This document shows positions 9,775 to 18,735 of a stretch of DNA of 64,000 bases, piece by piece. The notes below the pieces were generated by a model. That model was not told the origin of the DNA. It worked only from the letters and a program-made list of their open reading frames with translations, and searched no databases. Within the stretch, counting starts at the first letter, position 1. The number at the start of each line of letters is the position of its first letter. The position numbers and the translations under genes are program-made. The DNA comes from Parvularcula sp. IMCC14364 (lineage in GTDB: Bacteria; Pseudomonadota; Alphaproteobacteria; Caulobacterales; Parvularculaceae): NCBI RefSeq assembly GCF_030758415.1, contig NZ_CP132334.1, positions 2,492,001-2,556,000 of the forward strand. Direction: 5' to 3'.

Positions 9775-10490
9775 CAGGTCACCACCTTGCCATCTGCCAG
9801 CGCAATGATCCGGTCGCATTCTCCGGCCAGAGTCCGGTCATGGGTGACGAGCATCAACGCGGCATTCTGCGCGCGGGCTGTCTCAAACAACAACTCCTTG
9901 ACGCCGCCGCCTGTGCGCTGGTCGAGATTACCTGTTGGCTCATCAGCAAAGATAATGTCAGGCTTGATGGCCGCTGCGCGCGCCACTGCAACACGCTGCT
10001 GCTCCCCGCCGGAAAGCTGGCGCGGAAAATGGCCGAGGCGATCGCCCAGGCCCACCCGGTTCAACGCCTCTATCGCCTGATCCCGCGCCCGGCCAGGATT
10101 TTTCTCGCCAGCCAGTTCGATGGCAGCGGCAACATTTTCCCGGGCTGTCTGATTAGGCAGCAGGTGAAAGGACTGGAAGATGATCCCGATGCGGCCACGG
10201 CGCAACCGGGCCAGGTCATTTTCACTAAGCCCGCCAATGTTACGCCCTAAAAGCTCCACTGTGCCGCCGGTAGCAGGTTCCAGACCGGCGGCTACCGCCA
10301 GCAGGGATGACTTGCCAGACCCTGACGGGCCGGTCACGGCCACCACTTCACCCTGACGCATGTCGATGCTGATACCCCGCAGGATTTCCACAGACCCCGC
10401 TGCGCCTGACAATGTCAGTTGCAGGTCGGTGGTCCGGAGAACGGTTTCGCCAGCAGAGGCCGGGATGACACGAAGTTTACTGGCCGTCAT
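9774..10490 (-). CDS. ybbA: ABC transporter ATP-binding protein (YbbA/LolD type)
   Basis: This 238-residue ATPase has a Walker A motif [11 protein letters not shown], a Q-loop in [13 protein letters not shown], the signature [14 protein letters not shown], Walker [13 protein letters not shown] and an H-loop LVTHDR. The PTGNLD form is typical of the MacB/LolD/FtsE group. It overlaps the FtsX-type permease by 4 bp and is divergent from a TesA-like esterase, so this is the conserved ybbA/ybbP/tesA arrangement. It powers the neighbouring permease at the inner membrane. Confidence 0.93.
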   Translation of the reverse strand: MTASKLRVIPASAGETVLRTTDLQLTLSGAAGSVEILRGISIDMRQGEVVAVTGPSGSGKSSLLAVAAGLEPATGGTVELLGRNIGGLSENDLARLRRGRIGIIFQSFHLLPNQTARENVAAAIELAGEKNPGRARDQAIEALNRVGLGDRLGHFPRQLSGGEQQRVAVARAAAIKPDIIFADEPTGNLDQRTGGGVKELLFETARAQNAALMLVTHDRTLAGECDRIIALADGKVVT

Positions 10491-10574
10491 GCTGCAGACC
10501 TCTTATGGTTCTTGCGTGGCTGGATATGCCACGAACGTGCAAAAAGTTTCGGCGCTCTACCCTCAGGCAATCTC

Positions 10575-11315
10575 ATGCGGCTTTCACTTTCAATTCTGTT
10601 TCTGCTTCTCACCGCTTGTGGCGAGGCGGCCCCTGATGTCACTGCGGGTGAGACGCGCCCTCCCGATACTTCAAAAGATATGGAAGTATTCGTACGGGTT
10701 ACCACTGACAAAGCGTCAACTGACACTGAAAAATCAGACACTTTCAGACTTGTGATGTTGGGCGACAGCATCACCGCCGGTTTTGGTCTCAGCAATCCGC
10801 GCCTGCTGACGCAGAGCCTCGATGCGAAGCTCGATACATTCCCTACACGCGCACGCGGGGACATTGATGTGATCAATGCCGGGGTTTCCGGCGACAGGAT
10901 GCAGGACGCTGCCGCACGATTCGACTGGTCCGTGGGGCCGGAGGTGGATGGGGTGCTGATAGCCCTTGGCGGCAATGATCTGTTGCGCGGCATCGACCCG
11001 GCTGTGACCAGAGCGGCCCTTGATGAGATGCTGGACAAGGCAACAAGCCGCGGGATCTGGGTTGGCATTGCGGGCCTGCGCGCACCTGGCAACGCCACGG
11101 CGACTTTTGCCGCAGAATACAATGCTGTTTTCGATGAGTTGAGCATGGCATATTGCGTGCCTCTGCTGGAAAATTTTCTGGCCGGTGTCATCGGTGACCC
11201 GGCACTGAACCAGCAGGATGGCATCCACCCGACCCCAGAAGGCGTAACGGTGATTGTCTCCACGCTCGGCCCCTGGTTGCATGAGGCGCTGCAAGGGGAA
11301 CATGATCCGTGTTGA
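10575..11315 (+). CDS. tesA: TesA-like SGNH esterase, lipoprotein
   Basis: This 246-residue protein starts with a lipoprotein signal (MRLSLSILFLLLTAC; lipobox LTAC, Cys15). A roughly 40-residue Thr/Ser/Asp-rich linker precedes the SGNH hydrolase domain. Block I is GDSITAG with catalytic Ser65, block III is GGNDLLRG and block V is DGIHPTPEG with the Asp and His. The family includes thioesterase I/arylesterase/lysophospholipase L1. E. coli TesA is a soluble periplasmic protein, so the lipid anchor and linker here are a difference. It is divergent from ybbA. Frames further upstream lack a signal and were not used. Confidence 0.88.
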   Translation: MRLSLSILFLLLTACGEAAPDVTAGETRPPDTSKDMEVFVRVTTDKASTDTEKSDTFRLVMLGDSITAGFGLSNPRLLTQSLDAKLDTFPTRARGDIDVINAGVSGDRMQDAAARFDWSVGPEVDGVLIALGGNDLLRGIDPAVTRAALDEMLDKATSRGIWVGIAGLRAPGNATATFAAEYNAVFDELSMAYCVPLLENFLAGVIGDPALNQQDGIHPTPEGVTVIVSTLGPWLHEALQGEHDPC

Positions 11316-11316
11316 G

Positions 11317-11826
11317 TCATTTCAGAAACACCACCTGAAGGCGTTTGCCGCTGGCGGTTTTGATCAGTGGCAGATCCTGCATGTCTTCGCCGCCAACGAT
11401 GCGTGCTTTCAGCACGTCGGCTGCCGGTCCTTCGATCGGCTCCTCCGCCACGGCCTGCAGTGACGGCACACCGATTTCTGCGACGCGCGCCTTGATATGA
11501 CGGGCCATGAGATCCAGCATGATGTCGGCATATTCATCATCGCGCAGGTCCTCAACCCTGGCACAGGCATGAGAAACCGCATTGCGGCTGCGCTCGAATG
11601 CCTGACCCGTCTGTTTCTGGGAGATGCGGCAGGTAGTATGCAACATATACATTGCCACCATGCGTGCCCGGGCGACATATTCCCGCCCGCGCGCCTTTGA
11701 GTGGATCATCTCCGGCGCGATGTCGAACGCATCGGCCACAATATCTCGGACCACGGCGGCACAGGCATCCCGCCACAATATCTGCATCTGGTCATATGTT
11801 TTCATCCAGTCGGGCTGGTTTTCCAT
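11317..11826 (-). CDS. Stand-alone DnaA domain IV-like DNA-binding protein
   Basis: This 169-residue protein has, at about residues 30-95, a segment like the C-terminal DNA-binding domain of DnaA: AARARMVAMYMLHTTC-like helix, then ISQKQTGQAFERSRNAVSHACARVE, matching the DnaA pattern of S..EIG..F..RDHTTV.HA..KIE. The ATPase domain of DnaA is absent. Small proteins of this sort are known in alphaproteobacteria, with unclear roles; some may affect replication initiation or act as transcription factors. The C-terminal 70 residues are not recognised. It is convergent with tesA (the genes abut) and about 150 bp downstream of the FNR-type regulator on the same strand. Confidence 0.75.
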   Translation of the reverse strand: MENQPDWMKTYDQMQILWRDACAAVVRDIVADAFDIAPEMIHSKARGREYVARARMVAMYMLHTTCRISQKQTGQAFERSRNAVSHACARVEDLRDDEYADIMLDLMARHIKARVAEIGVPSLQAVAEEPIEGPAADVLKARIVGGEDMQDLPLIKTASGKRLQVVFLK

Positions 11827-11978
11827 TGTGCAACGCTCCCGCCGCCAGTTGCGGCCTCATCCAATCGGGCGACCGACCATAAGGCCTGACAGAGGGGGGC
11901 ACATAAGTTTCTGGTCCACCATCCCAGCAATTAGAACATATCACGAACATTCGATGGTGGGAAGGGGCAATCCTGCAA

Positions 11979-12710
11979 TCAGATCAGGGGGGCGTTGCCG
12001 GTTTCAGCACGGAGCAGAAAATGCTTGTTGACCAGCAACAGGTGGCCCTGCTTGCGCAACTGCCCAAGCGTACGGCTGAGCGTTTCCAGCCGCAGGCCAA
12101 GATAATCTGCAATGTCCTGACGCGGCATTGGCAGCGGTACCAGCCGGCCGCGCGCCGGATCATCATGCCCGATGGCGCGATCCACTATCTCGATGAAATA
12201 CTGAACTCGTTCGATGGCAATTCGCTTGCCCAACAGGACAATATGTTCCTGCGCCCGGTGATATTCATGCTGGGCGCGGTGCAGAAGTCTGTCTGAAACA
12301 GCGGGCGCGCGCTCCGCCGCCTGATCGAGAAAGCCATGGGTGAAGCGGCATAGGTAACTGTCTTCCAGGGTTTCTGCCGTGTAGGCCGCCGTTTGCGTCT
12401 TGCGCATACCGAGCATATCGCCCGGAAACAGGAAACCGGTGACCTGGCGCCGACCATCCTCCAGTTGCTTGCTGAGGCGGATGCTGCCTTTCACCAACAC
12501 AAAGAGCGTCTCATTTGGCTCACCTTCTGTCATCAGTGCCGTACCGGCCTGGGCATGTCGGCGGGCCATGCGCTGTTCGACTTCTGGCAGGTCCTTCTGG
12601 TGCATCGCCGTACAGACGGACCGCTCGCGCACAGAACACAAGGCGCAGCCAAGCGAGCGACTGACGCGGGTACCCTCTTTCGCATCTCTCGGGCGAAGTG
12701 GCAGATTCAT
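11979..12710 (-). CDS. FNR-type oxygen-responsive transcriptional regulator (Crp/Fnr family)
   Basis: This 243-residue regulator has the four cysteines needed for an oxygen-sensitive 4Fe-4S cluster: Cys22, Cys25, Cys33 in an N-terminal CALCSVRERSVC motif and Cys121 in SYLCRF, at the same place as Cys122 of E. coli FNR. A cNMP-like beta-roll spans about residues 45-130, followed by a long dimer helix and an HTH (MPRQDIADYLGLRLETLSRTL). The recognition helix carries E-T-L-S-R, matching the E..SR of FNR that reads TTGAT half-sites. The ATG at 12710 has AGGA just upstream. It is divergent from ompW with an FNR-box-like palindrome between them. Confidence 0.92.
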   Translation of the reverse strand: MNLPLRPRDAKEGTRVSRSLGCALCSVRERSVCTAMHQKDLPEVEQRMARRHAQAGTALMTEGEPNETLFVLVKGSIRLSKQLEDGRRQVTGFLFPGDMLGMRKTQTAAYTAETLEDSYLCRFTHGFLDQAAERAPAVSDRLLHRAQHEYHRAQEHIVLLGKRIAIERVQYFIEIVDRAIGHDDPARGRLVPLPMPRQDIADYLGLRLETLSRTLGQLRKQGHLLLVNKHFLLRAETGNAPLI

Positions 12711-12763
12711 GATTCCTGTCCCTTTCAACGGGGACAATGTGGCCTGAGAAACTTCCGGATTCG

Positions 12764-12777
12764 ATGATCTAGATCAA
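12764..12777. promoter_or_regulatory. FNR-box-like palindrome between fnr-type gene and ompW
   Basis: The sequence ATGATCTAGATCAA matches the FNR/FixK consensus TTGAT-N4-ATCAA at nine of ten informative bases. It is 54 bp upstream of the regulator start and 65 bp upstream of the ompW start, so the local FNR-type protein could control both. Confidence 0.7.
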
Positions 12778-12841
12778 AAAAGGTCCGGCCCTTTTTCCTA
12801 TCTGAAATCTGACAGTTACAGCAAAGAAATGGGGACTGACC

Positions 12842-13495
12842 ATGATGATCCGAACTGCATTACTGACAACCGTTGCCCTTGGCAGCATGATTCAACCCGC
12901 TTTTGCCGGCGACGGCGACTGGCTGGTGCGGGCCCGCGCCATCAACGTGGCACCGCAGGAAAGCTCTGGCGATGTACTGCCGATGTTTGCGGGCGGTTCT
13001 GTTTCTATCGACGATGCGTGGGTGCCAGAACTCGATTTCACGTATTTTTTCAATGAAAACTGGAGTGCCGAATTGATCCTCGGTACCAGCCCGCATGATC
13101 TGCACGGGGAAGGCATTCTGGCACCACTTGGCAAGATTGCCGACGTGAAAACCCTGCCGCCAACCCTGACGCTGCAATATCGTTTTGCACCGGGTGAAAA
13201 ATTCCAGCCCTATGTCGGCGTGGGTCTGAACTACACCATTTTCTATGATGCAGACGCCACCGATAATCTGACCAACGCGGTCGGCCCTACGGATATTGAT
13301 CTTGACGACAGTTTCGGCATTGCCCTGGCGGCCGGGCTTGATATTCCGCTCAATGAGAAATGGTCTGCCAATATCGACGTGAAATACATCCAGATGGAAA
13401 CAACCGCGACCCTGAACAGTGGCGGTGCCATCAACAAGGTTGATGTCGATCTGAACCCGGTCGTCTTCGGTATTGGCCTTGGGTATCGGTTCTAA
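12842..13495 (+). CDS. ompW: OmpW-family outer-membrane protein
   Basis: This 217-residue protein has a signal peptide ending near AFAGDGDW, the D-W-x-V/x-R-x-R-x-x-x-V opening typical of OmpW (here DWLVRARAINVAP), and ends in an aromatic residue (GLGYRF), as outer-membrane barrels do. OmpW proteins form eight-stranded barrels with a hydrophobic channel. In enteric bacteria ompW is known to respond to FNR and oxygen, which fits the FNR-like box and the divergent FNR-type gene here. GGGGAC lies upstream of the ATG at 12842. It is probably monocistronic. Confidence 0.9.
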   Translation: MMIRTALLTTVALGSMIQPAFAGDGDWLVRARAINVAPQESSGDVLPMFAGGSVSIDDAWVPELDFTYFFNENWSAELILGTSPHDLHGEGILAPLGKIADVKTLPPTLTLQYRFAPGEKFQPYVGVGLNYTIFYDADATDNLTNAVGPTDIDLDDSFGIALAAGLDIPLNEKWSANIDVKYIQMETTATLNSGGAINKVDVDLNPVVFGIGLGYRF

Positions 13496-13519
13496 GTCCC
13501 TCCCCGAACCCATAGCTTA

Positions 13520-13584
13520 CGGGAGCCCCATGCACATCTCACCTCCCCCCTTTCGACAAGGTGTGCAGACGGGCTCCCGCTTTT
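13520..13584 (+). terminator. Possible terminator after ompW
   Basis: CGGGAGCCC (13520-13528) is complementary to GGGCTCCCG (13571-13579), and CACCT/AGGTG inside the loop can form an inner hairpin. Only four T follow, so termination strength is uncertain. It begins 25 bp after the ompW stop. Confidence 0.5.
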
Positions 13585-13599
13585 CCAATGTCAGAATAA

Positions 13600-15369
13600 T
13601 CAGCTCGTCAGGAAGGTGACGATCAGCATCACGGCCAGAACAATGGCCGTAAACAGAGCCATGAAGCCCACCGGCCATGACCGCGCCAAAGCCCCTTCGG
13701 GCCCGTGGGTCGCATACATGCCACGGATGATCGCCTGCGTGACACTGACTGTTGCCCCCCAGAATGTATGCCAGATCGAGGCAACAACACCTATACCCCA
13801 CATCAACAGCTTGCGGCCAGGCACACGCCAGAACCAGTCCACATCCAGATTCCAGGAACGGATTTCCGCCGGATACAGACGGTATTTCACAAGCAGTGCA
13901 AAAGCGAGAATGGCGAATAGCAGGAGCTGCATCTGCGTGACCACATGAGCCGCCGTGTAGGCAGTGTATTTTGCTTCAAACGGTAAAAGGGCGAACAGAT
14001 ATTGCGGCTGTATCCCGATAAACACGCACAAGAAGGCAGCGATCGCCATAGCGATCATCATCGGTGCGGGCGCATCTTTCGGGCGCGCCTTGCCGGTGAC
14101 AGATGGGGCAAACTGGTCATGGGCGAAGAAGGCAAAATACGGGATCTTGATGCCGGAATGTTCCAGCACACCAGCACTGGCGAAAAGCAGTATGAAATAA
14201 GCGACCAGCAGGTGCGCCTCGGACGCGGCCAGCGTGATCATCGACTTGGCAACGAAACCGGAAAACAGCGGGAAGGCCGAGATCGACATGGCCCCGATGA
14301 TGCAGAAAATGGTCGTCCAGGGCATCGACTTGTGCAGGCCACCAAGTTCTGTCGCCTTGGTTGTCCCGACACGGACGAGCACGGCCCCCATGCTCATGAA
14401 CAATAGCGCCTTATAGAGAATATGCACAAAGGCATGGGCGGCGGCGCCATTTAGCGCCAGCGGCGTGCCAATGCCAATGGCGCAAACCATGAAACCGACC
14501 TGGTTATTGAGCGAATAGGCCAGCACCTTGCGCAGGTCGTTTTCGATCAGTGCGAAAAATACGGGGAAAGCTGTCATGGTCGCGCCAATCCAGATCAGGA
14601 TATCTACCCCGGCAAAGCCACGGGCCAGCGTGTAAACCGCCAGCTTGGTGGTGAAGGCTGAGAGCATCACAGCGCCGACCGCGCTGGCCTTCGGGTAGCT
14701 GTCCTGCAGCCAGGTATGCATGATCGGGAAGGCAGCCTTGATACCGAAGCTGATAAGGATCAGGATGGCAACCGGGTTCAGCGCTCCATCCTCGAACCGC
14801 CATGTGAAGGCGTTGAACGCAAGGTCATTGCCCTGCCCCAGATGCACAGCAATGCCCGCCAGCAGAAACAGGCCCGACAATACCTGGATCACGAGATAGC
14901 GCATCCCGGCCTTGAACGCGGCATGGCCACCACCGGCCCAGACGATGAACACGGATGAAAGGGCCGCCAGTTCCCAGTAGACAAAAAGCGTAAGCAGGTC
15001 ACCGGCCAGCGCCCCGCCAATAGCAGCCCCAGCATAGATGAGCCCCATGGAGGCTTCGAGCCGGGTGGCGTGTTGCCAGCCATAGATGACATTAATGAAC
15101 GCGGCGATATGGAAGATCACCGCAAAGATAAAACTGAGCTTGTCGATTCGCACACCCACCATGTCCAGCGACATGAAACTGGATGTGGCGAAAAGCGCGC
15201 CTTCCCCGACGGCTGGCACCTGATAGCTGAGCAGATGCAACAGCCCGAGAATGACAGCCCAAAGGCCAATCACGTTCCGGAACAGTTGCGGCAGGAAGGC
15301 GATGGCAATACCGGCAATGATCGTAATCAGAGCCGGGCTGATGTCTGGTGACAGGAAGGAAGGGATCAT
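13600..15369 (-). CDS. Mrp-type antiporter subunit, NuoL/M/N family (third MrpD-like)
   Basis: This 589-residue polytopic protein is the last gene of the antiporter operon. It belongs to the proton-conducting transporter family of complex I and Mrp. Family marks include the key Glu in LFVYWELAALSS (TM5) and Lys in FGIKAAFPIMHTWLQDSYPKA (TM7), followed by a second conserved Lys region in SAFTTKLAVYTLARG. A C-terminal extension of about 90 residues beyond the core ends in a final helix. It starts 4 bp inside the small membrane-protein gene. It is the longest of three related subunits in this operon and probably forms a distinct ion channel module. Confidence 0.9.
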   Translation of the reverse strand: MIPSFLSPDISPALITIIAGIAIAFLPQLFRNVIGLWAVILGLLHLLSYQVPAVGEGALFATSSFMSLDMVGVRIDKLSFIFAVIFHIAAFINVIYGWQHATRLEASMGLIYAGAAIGGALAGDLLTLFVYWELAALSSVFIVWAGGGHAAFKAGMRYLVIQVLSGLFLLAGIAVHLGQGNDLAFNAFTWRFEDGALNPVAILILISFGIKAAFPIMHTWLQDSYPKASAVGAVMLSAFTTKLAVYTLARGFAGVDILIWIGATMTAFPVFFALIENDLRKVLAYSLNNQVGFMVCAIGIGTPLALNGAAAHAFVHILYKALLFMSMGAVLVRVGTTKATELGGLHKSMPWTTIFCIIGAMSISAFPLFSGFVAKSMITLAASEAHLLVAYFILLFASAGVLEHSGIKIPYFAFFAHDQFAPSVTGKARPKDAPAPMMIAMAIAAFLCVFIGIQPQYLFALLPFEAKYTAYTAAHVVTQMQLLLFAILAFALLVKYRLYPAEIRSWNLDVDWFWRVPGRKLLMWGIGVVASIWHTFWGATVSVTQAIIRGMYATHGPEGALARSWPVGFMALFTAIVLAVMLIVTFLTS

Positions 15370-15719
15370 GCTTCAATCTCCTTGTCGTCGCCTTCAGCCT
15401 CCGGCGAGTCATAATAATCTTCCGGGCGCATCAGAATTTTGCGCAAATGCTGACCAACCAAGACAATGAAGGAGAAACTGACAAAACCGACCAATGCGTA
15501 AAAGGCCGGGAAGTTGTCCGCCATATTGCCAAAAAAGGCGGCAATACCGGTCTTGTCCTCAAAATGCGGTTTGTAAACGAGTTGCCCCTGTGCAGCGAGC
15601 AGGAAGCCCGCACTGGCAAACAAGACACAGCCGATAATCAGTAAAAGCCAGATCACACGGATTGTGCCCGGCTTTTCCCAAACGGATTTTTCATCCTCAC
15701 GGATTTCAGGATGGTCCAT
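15366..15719 (-). CDS. Small two-helix membrane protein inside the antiporter operon
   Basis: I do not recognise this 117-residue protein. It has a charged N-terminus, a helix at about residues 21-43 (RVIWLLLIIGCVLFASAGFL), a roughly 25-residue loop (HFEDKTGIAAFFGNMADNFP), a second helix at about 71-91 and an acidic tail. By the positive-inside rule both ends probably lie in the cytoplasm. It overlaps the neighbouring antiporter genes at both ends (1 bp and 4 bp), so it is certainly translated with them. It matches none of the usual MrpA-G subunits. It is a candidate extra subunit or assembly factor linking two channel subunits. Confidence 0.7.
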   Translation of the reverse strand: MDHPEIREDEKSVWEKPGTIRVIWLLLIIGCVLFASAGFLLAAQGQLVYKPHFEDKTGIAAFFGNMADNFPAFYALVGFVSFSFIVLVGQHLRKILMRPEDYYDSPEAEGDDKEIEA

Positions 15720-17212
15720 TATTGCACCCCTCCGGCAATCAGCGGTTCAAGGTAATTTGTCAGTGGCCCCATTAGGAAGAACAGGATCACGGTGCCAATG
15801 CCAGTCAGGATCAGTGGCAGCAGGCAGAAAAACGGTGCTTCGGTAACTTCGCGCGGTTTTGCACCGCCACCAAGGGGCGGGTCCATGAAGGCCCGCACGG
15901 CCGGGGCCAGCAGGTAAACAATGTTCATAAGGCTCGACAGGATCAAGACACCGATCAGCAGCAGGTGTTGCGATTCCACGGAACTCAGCATCAGGAAGAA
16001 TTTTGGCCAGGCACCTGCCATAGGCGGCAGACCAATGATCGAGCAGGCCCCGACGATATAAACCGTCCAGGTAACCGGCATTTTCCACCCGGTGCCCCGC
16101 ATATCCGAGATCAGGGATTTATGCAGCGAGACATAGATCGCGCCGGCGCACATGAAGAGCGTCATTTTGCCAAGGGCATGGGCAGCAATCTGTGTGGCTC
16201 CCCCCATCACGCCCATGGACGTCGCGAGCATGGCGCCAAGCGTCACATAGGAAAGCTGGCTGACCGTGGAGAAGGCGAGGCGCGCCTTCAGGTTATCCTG
16301 CGTCATGGCAATGGCAGAGGCCGCAAGGATGGAAAAAGCAGCCAGCCACATGATAACATCGGAGGCTGTCCCGGCCGCCAGAAAATCTATCCCGAAGACA
16401 TATACAGCGACCTTCAGCACAGCGAACACACCGGCTTTCACAACGGCGACAGCATGAAGAAATGCTGATACAGGTGTTGGTGCGACCATGGCATTGGGCA
16501 GCCACGGATGGATCGGCATCAAAGCCGCCTTGCCGATACCGAAAGCATAAAGCAGCAGCAGGACCATCACCACCGGCGAGTTGGCGTCGAGGCGTTCGCT
16601 GAGTATTCCACCAAGGGAAAACTCTGTTGTGCCGGTCAGCACCCAGGTGAGGATGATGGCGGGTAACAGAAGACCAATCGACGTGCCGAGCAAAATACCC
16701 AGATAGACCGAGCCGCCCTTGCGGGCTGCTGCATTCTCCTTGTGCGTCACCAGCGGGAATGTGGAGAGAGTCAGAATTTCGTAAAACAGGAAGAAGGTCA
16801 GCAGGTTTGCCGCATAGGCGATGCCCAGCGCCGCCATGATTGCGATGGCGAAACACATATAGAACCGGGTCTGGCTCTTTTCGTTCGTGCCCCGCATATA
16901 GCCAATCGAATAAAGAGAATTGATGATCCACAATCCGGAGGCAATGAGGCCGAACATGGCCCCCAGTGGCTCGACCTGGAACGACAGCTTGAGGCCCGGC
17001 ATGATCTCAAGAAATTCAAAGCCGGGCTGTGCTCCCTCGCCTACAGCAGCAAAAATTGTCAGCGCCATGTAGAAAGTGATGACGCCGGTAATGAGGGTCA
17101 CACCCTCACGGATATTCGGGTGCCGGTCCGCCAGCATGATACCCAGCAAGCCGAAGACAGGCACAATCAATGCGAGATAGACAGCCATGTTATGGGAGAC
17201 GAGAGACAACAT
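15719..17212 (-). CDS. Mrp-type antiporter subunit, NuoL/MrpA-N-like (second MrpD-like)
   Basis: This 497-residue polytopic protein carries the conserved Glu in FLFYEILTLSTFPLVTH and the Lys/His region GIGKAALMPIHPWLPNAMVAPTPVSAFLHAVAVVKAGVF. The HAVAVVKAGVF stretch is closer to NuoL and the N-terminal part of MrpA than to MrpD, so it may fill the role of the missing MrpA N-terminal domain. Expect about 14 helices. It overlaps both neighbours by about 1 bp at the stop/start. It is the fourth gene from the operon's end, between the MrpD subunit and the small two-helix protein. Confidence 0.9.
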   Translation of the reverse strand: MLSLVSHNMAVYLALIVPVFGLLGIMLADRHPNIREGVTLITGVITFYMALTIFAAVGEGAQPGFEFLEIMPGLKLSFQVEPLGAMFGLIASGLWIINSLYSIGYMRGTNEKSQTRFYMCFAIAIMAALGIAYAANLLTFFLFYEILTLSTFPLVTHKENAAARKGGSVYLGILLGTSIGLLLPAIILTWVLTGTTEFSLGGILSERLDANSPVVMVLLLLYAFGIGKAALMPIHPWLPNAMVAPTPVSAFLHAVAVVKAGVFAVLKVAVYVFGIDFLAAGTASDVIMWLAAFSILAASAIAMTQDNLKARLAFSTVSQLSYVTLGAMLATSMGVMGGATQIAAHALGKMTLFMCAGAIYVSLHKSLISDMRGTGWKMPVTWTVYIVGACSIIGLPPMAGAWPKFFLMLSSVESQHLLLIGVLILSSLMNIVYLLAPAVRAFMDPPLGGGAKPREVTEAPFFCLLPLILTGIGTVILFFLMGPLTNYLEPLIAGGVQ

Positions 17213-18735
17213 CAGTATGCGCCCCCGCAGCCAGCCGTCATGCAGATCAGGGATTCTGCTGCCTGATGCGCCACATCAACCGTCAGATCGGTGTGGAAGA
17301 AGAAGTAGAAATTCGCGAGCACCATCAACCATAGCGCAACACGCATCGTGTACGGCGCTTCAGGTATGGCGGCTGCCCCTTCCGGCGGCTGTTCAAGAAC
17401 CATCGTATAGATGAGGCGACCGATATAGACCGCCGCCAGCAACGAGCTGGCACCGATCAACAGCACGACCAGCAACGGATCTATAAAAGTAGAGGTCTCG
17501 AAGGCCGCTTCCATCAACTGGAATTTAGAAATGAACCCGACCGTCGGCGGCACGCCAACCAGACTGAGACCTGAAAGGATCAACCCCCAGGCTGTCCAGG
17601 GCATCCGCTTGGCCAGTCCCCTGAAAGCATGGAAATGGCTGGAGCCAAGGCGCAGGACGACGCACCCAACCCCCATGAACAGAGCAGCTTTCATCAGCGC
17701 ATGATTGAAAATGTGGATCAGGGAGGCGGCAACGCCGTCCACGGTGCCAAAGGATATACCCAATAACATATAACCAATCTGGGCGATCGAGGAATAGGCC
17801 AGCATCTGTTTCACATTGTCGCGGAAGACAGCCACGATCGAGGCATAGAACATGCCGGTGATACCAAGAATGAGGAACGCATTCAGGGCCACTTCCAGAA
17901 ACGGGAATTCAAATCCGAAGACCGAAAACACATAGCGCAACATCAGATAGAGCTGCACCTTGGTCGCTGTCGCAGCCAGAAACGCCGAGATTGATGACGG
18001 GGCATAGCAATAGGCATTTGGCAGCCAGAGATGCAACGGCACCATGGCCAGCTTCAGACCAATCCCGGTAATGATGAAGGCAAAGCCTGCTTCAACCACC
18101 TTATTATCCTGATTGGCCAGCCGGTCATGAAGGTCAAGCAGGTTCAGCGTGCCTGTCGCCTGATATAAAAGCCCAAGACCAATGACATAAAAGGTCGCGC
18201 CAATGGTGCCCATGATCAGGTAGTTGAATGCAGCCGTCAGGGCACGGCGATCCTTGCGCGCGCCCATGGCGACAAGCGCGTAGGTGGAGAGCGACGAGAT
18301 TTCCAGAAAGACGAAGACATTGAATGCGTCACCCGTTCCGGCAACACCCAGCAGTCCGGTCATGCAGATCAGGAGCGCCGTGTAAAAAGCGGGTATCTGG
18401 CGGCGGTCAATTTCTGCTTCAACAGATGTGCGGGCATACGGAAAGACAACCGACGCCATGGCGGCAACCAGCATCATGATAAGCGCATTGGCCAGGTCGA
18501 TATAATAGGTAATCCCAAGCGGCGCGGCCCATCCCCCCATTTCATAGACAATAGGGCCGGAATGCCAGACCTGATCGAGCAGAAGAATGGTGCAGATCAG
18601 CGTGGCCCAGCTGACAAGCGAGGCCCAGAGCCAAGGCGTTGTGCCGGGGCGCATCAACAGCGCAATCGGCGCGGCAATCATCGGGATGACGACTGGCAAC
18701 GCTGGCAGATGTTCAAGACCGGGGGCTATACTCAT
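17212..18735 (-). CDS. mnhD: Mrp-type Na+/H+ antiporter subunit D
   Basis: This 507-residue NuoN/MrpD-type protein carries the family Glu in VFVFLEISSLSTYALVAMG and Lys in GIGLKLAMVPLHLWLPNAYCYAPSSISAFLAATATKVQLYLMLR; the last segment is typical of MrpD. About 14 transmembrane helices are expected. In Mrp complexes this subunit is one of the two main proton-translocating channels. Its ATG at 18735 overlaps the TGA of the MrpC gene. The C-terminal tail ends CGGAY after a short Cys-containing stretch, which is unusual but unremarkable. Confidence 0.93.
   Translation of the reverse strand: MSIAPGLEHLPALPVVIPMIAAPIALLMRPGTTPWLWASLVSWATLICTILLLDQVWHSGPIVYEMGGWAAPLGITYYIDLANALIMMLVAAMASVVFPYARTSVEAEIDRRQIPAFYTALLICMTGLLGVAGTGDAFNVFVFLEISSLSTYALVAMGARKDRRALTAAFNYLIMGTIGATFYVIGLGLLYQATGTLNLLDLHDRLANQDNKVVEAGFAFIITGIGLKLAMVPLHLWLPNAYCYAPSSISAFLAATATKVQLYLMLRYVFSVFGFEFPFLEVALNAFLILGITGMFYASIVAVFRDNVKQMLAYSSIAQIGYMLLGISFGTVDGVAASLIHIFNHALMKAALFMGVGCVVLRLGSSHFHAFRGLAKRMPWTAWGLILSGLSLVGVPPTVGFISKFQLMEAAFETSTFIDPLLVVLLIGASSLLAAVYIGRLIYTMVLEQPPEGAAAIPEAPYTMRVALWLMVLANFYFFFHTDLTVDVAHQAAESLICMTAGCGGAY

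Noticed and set aside
10487-11320. 277-codon minus-strand frame over the tesA gene
   Set aside because: It lies opposite an SGNH hydrolase with all catalytic blocks; its Ser/Arg-rich product is an antisense artefact.
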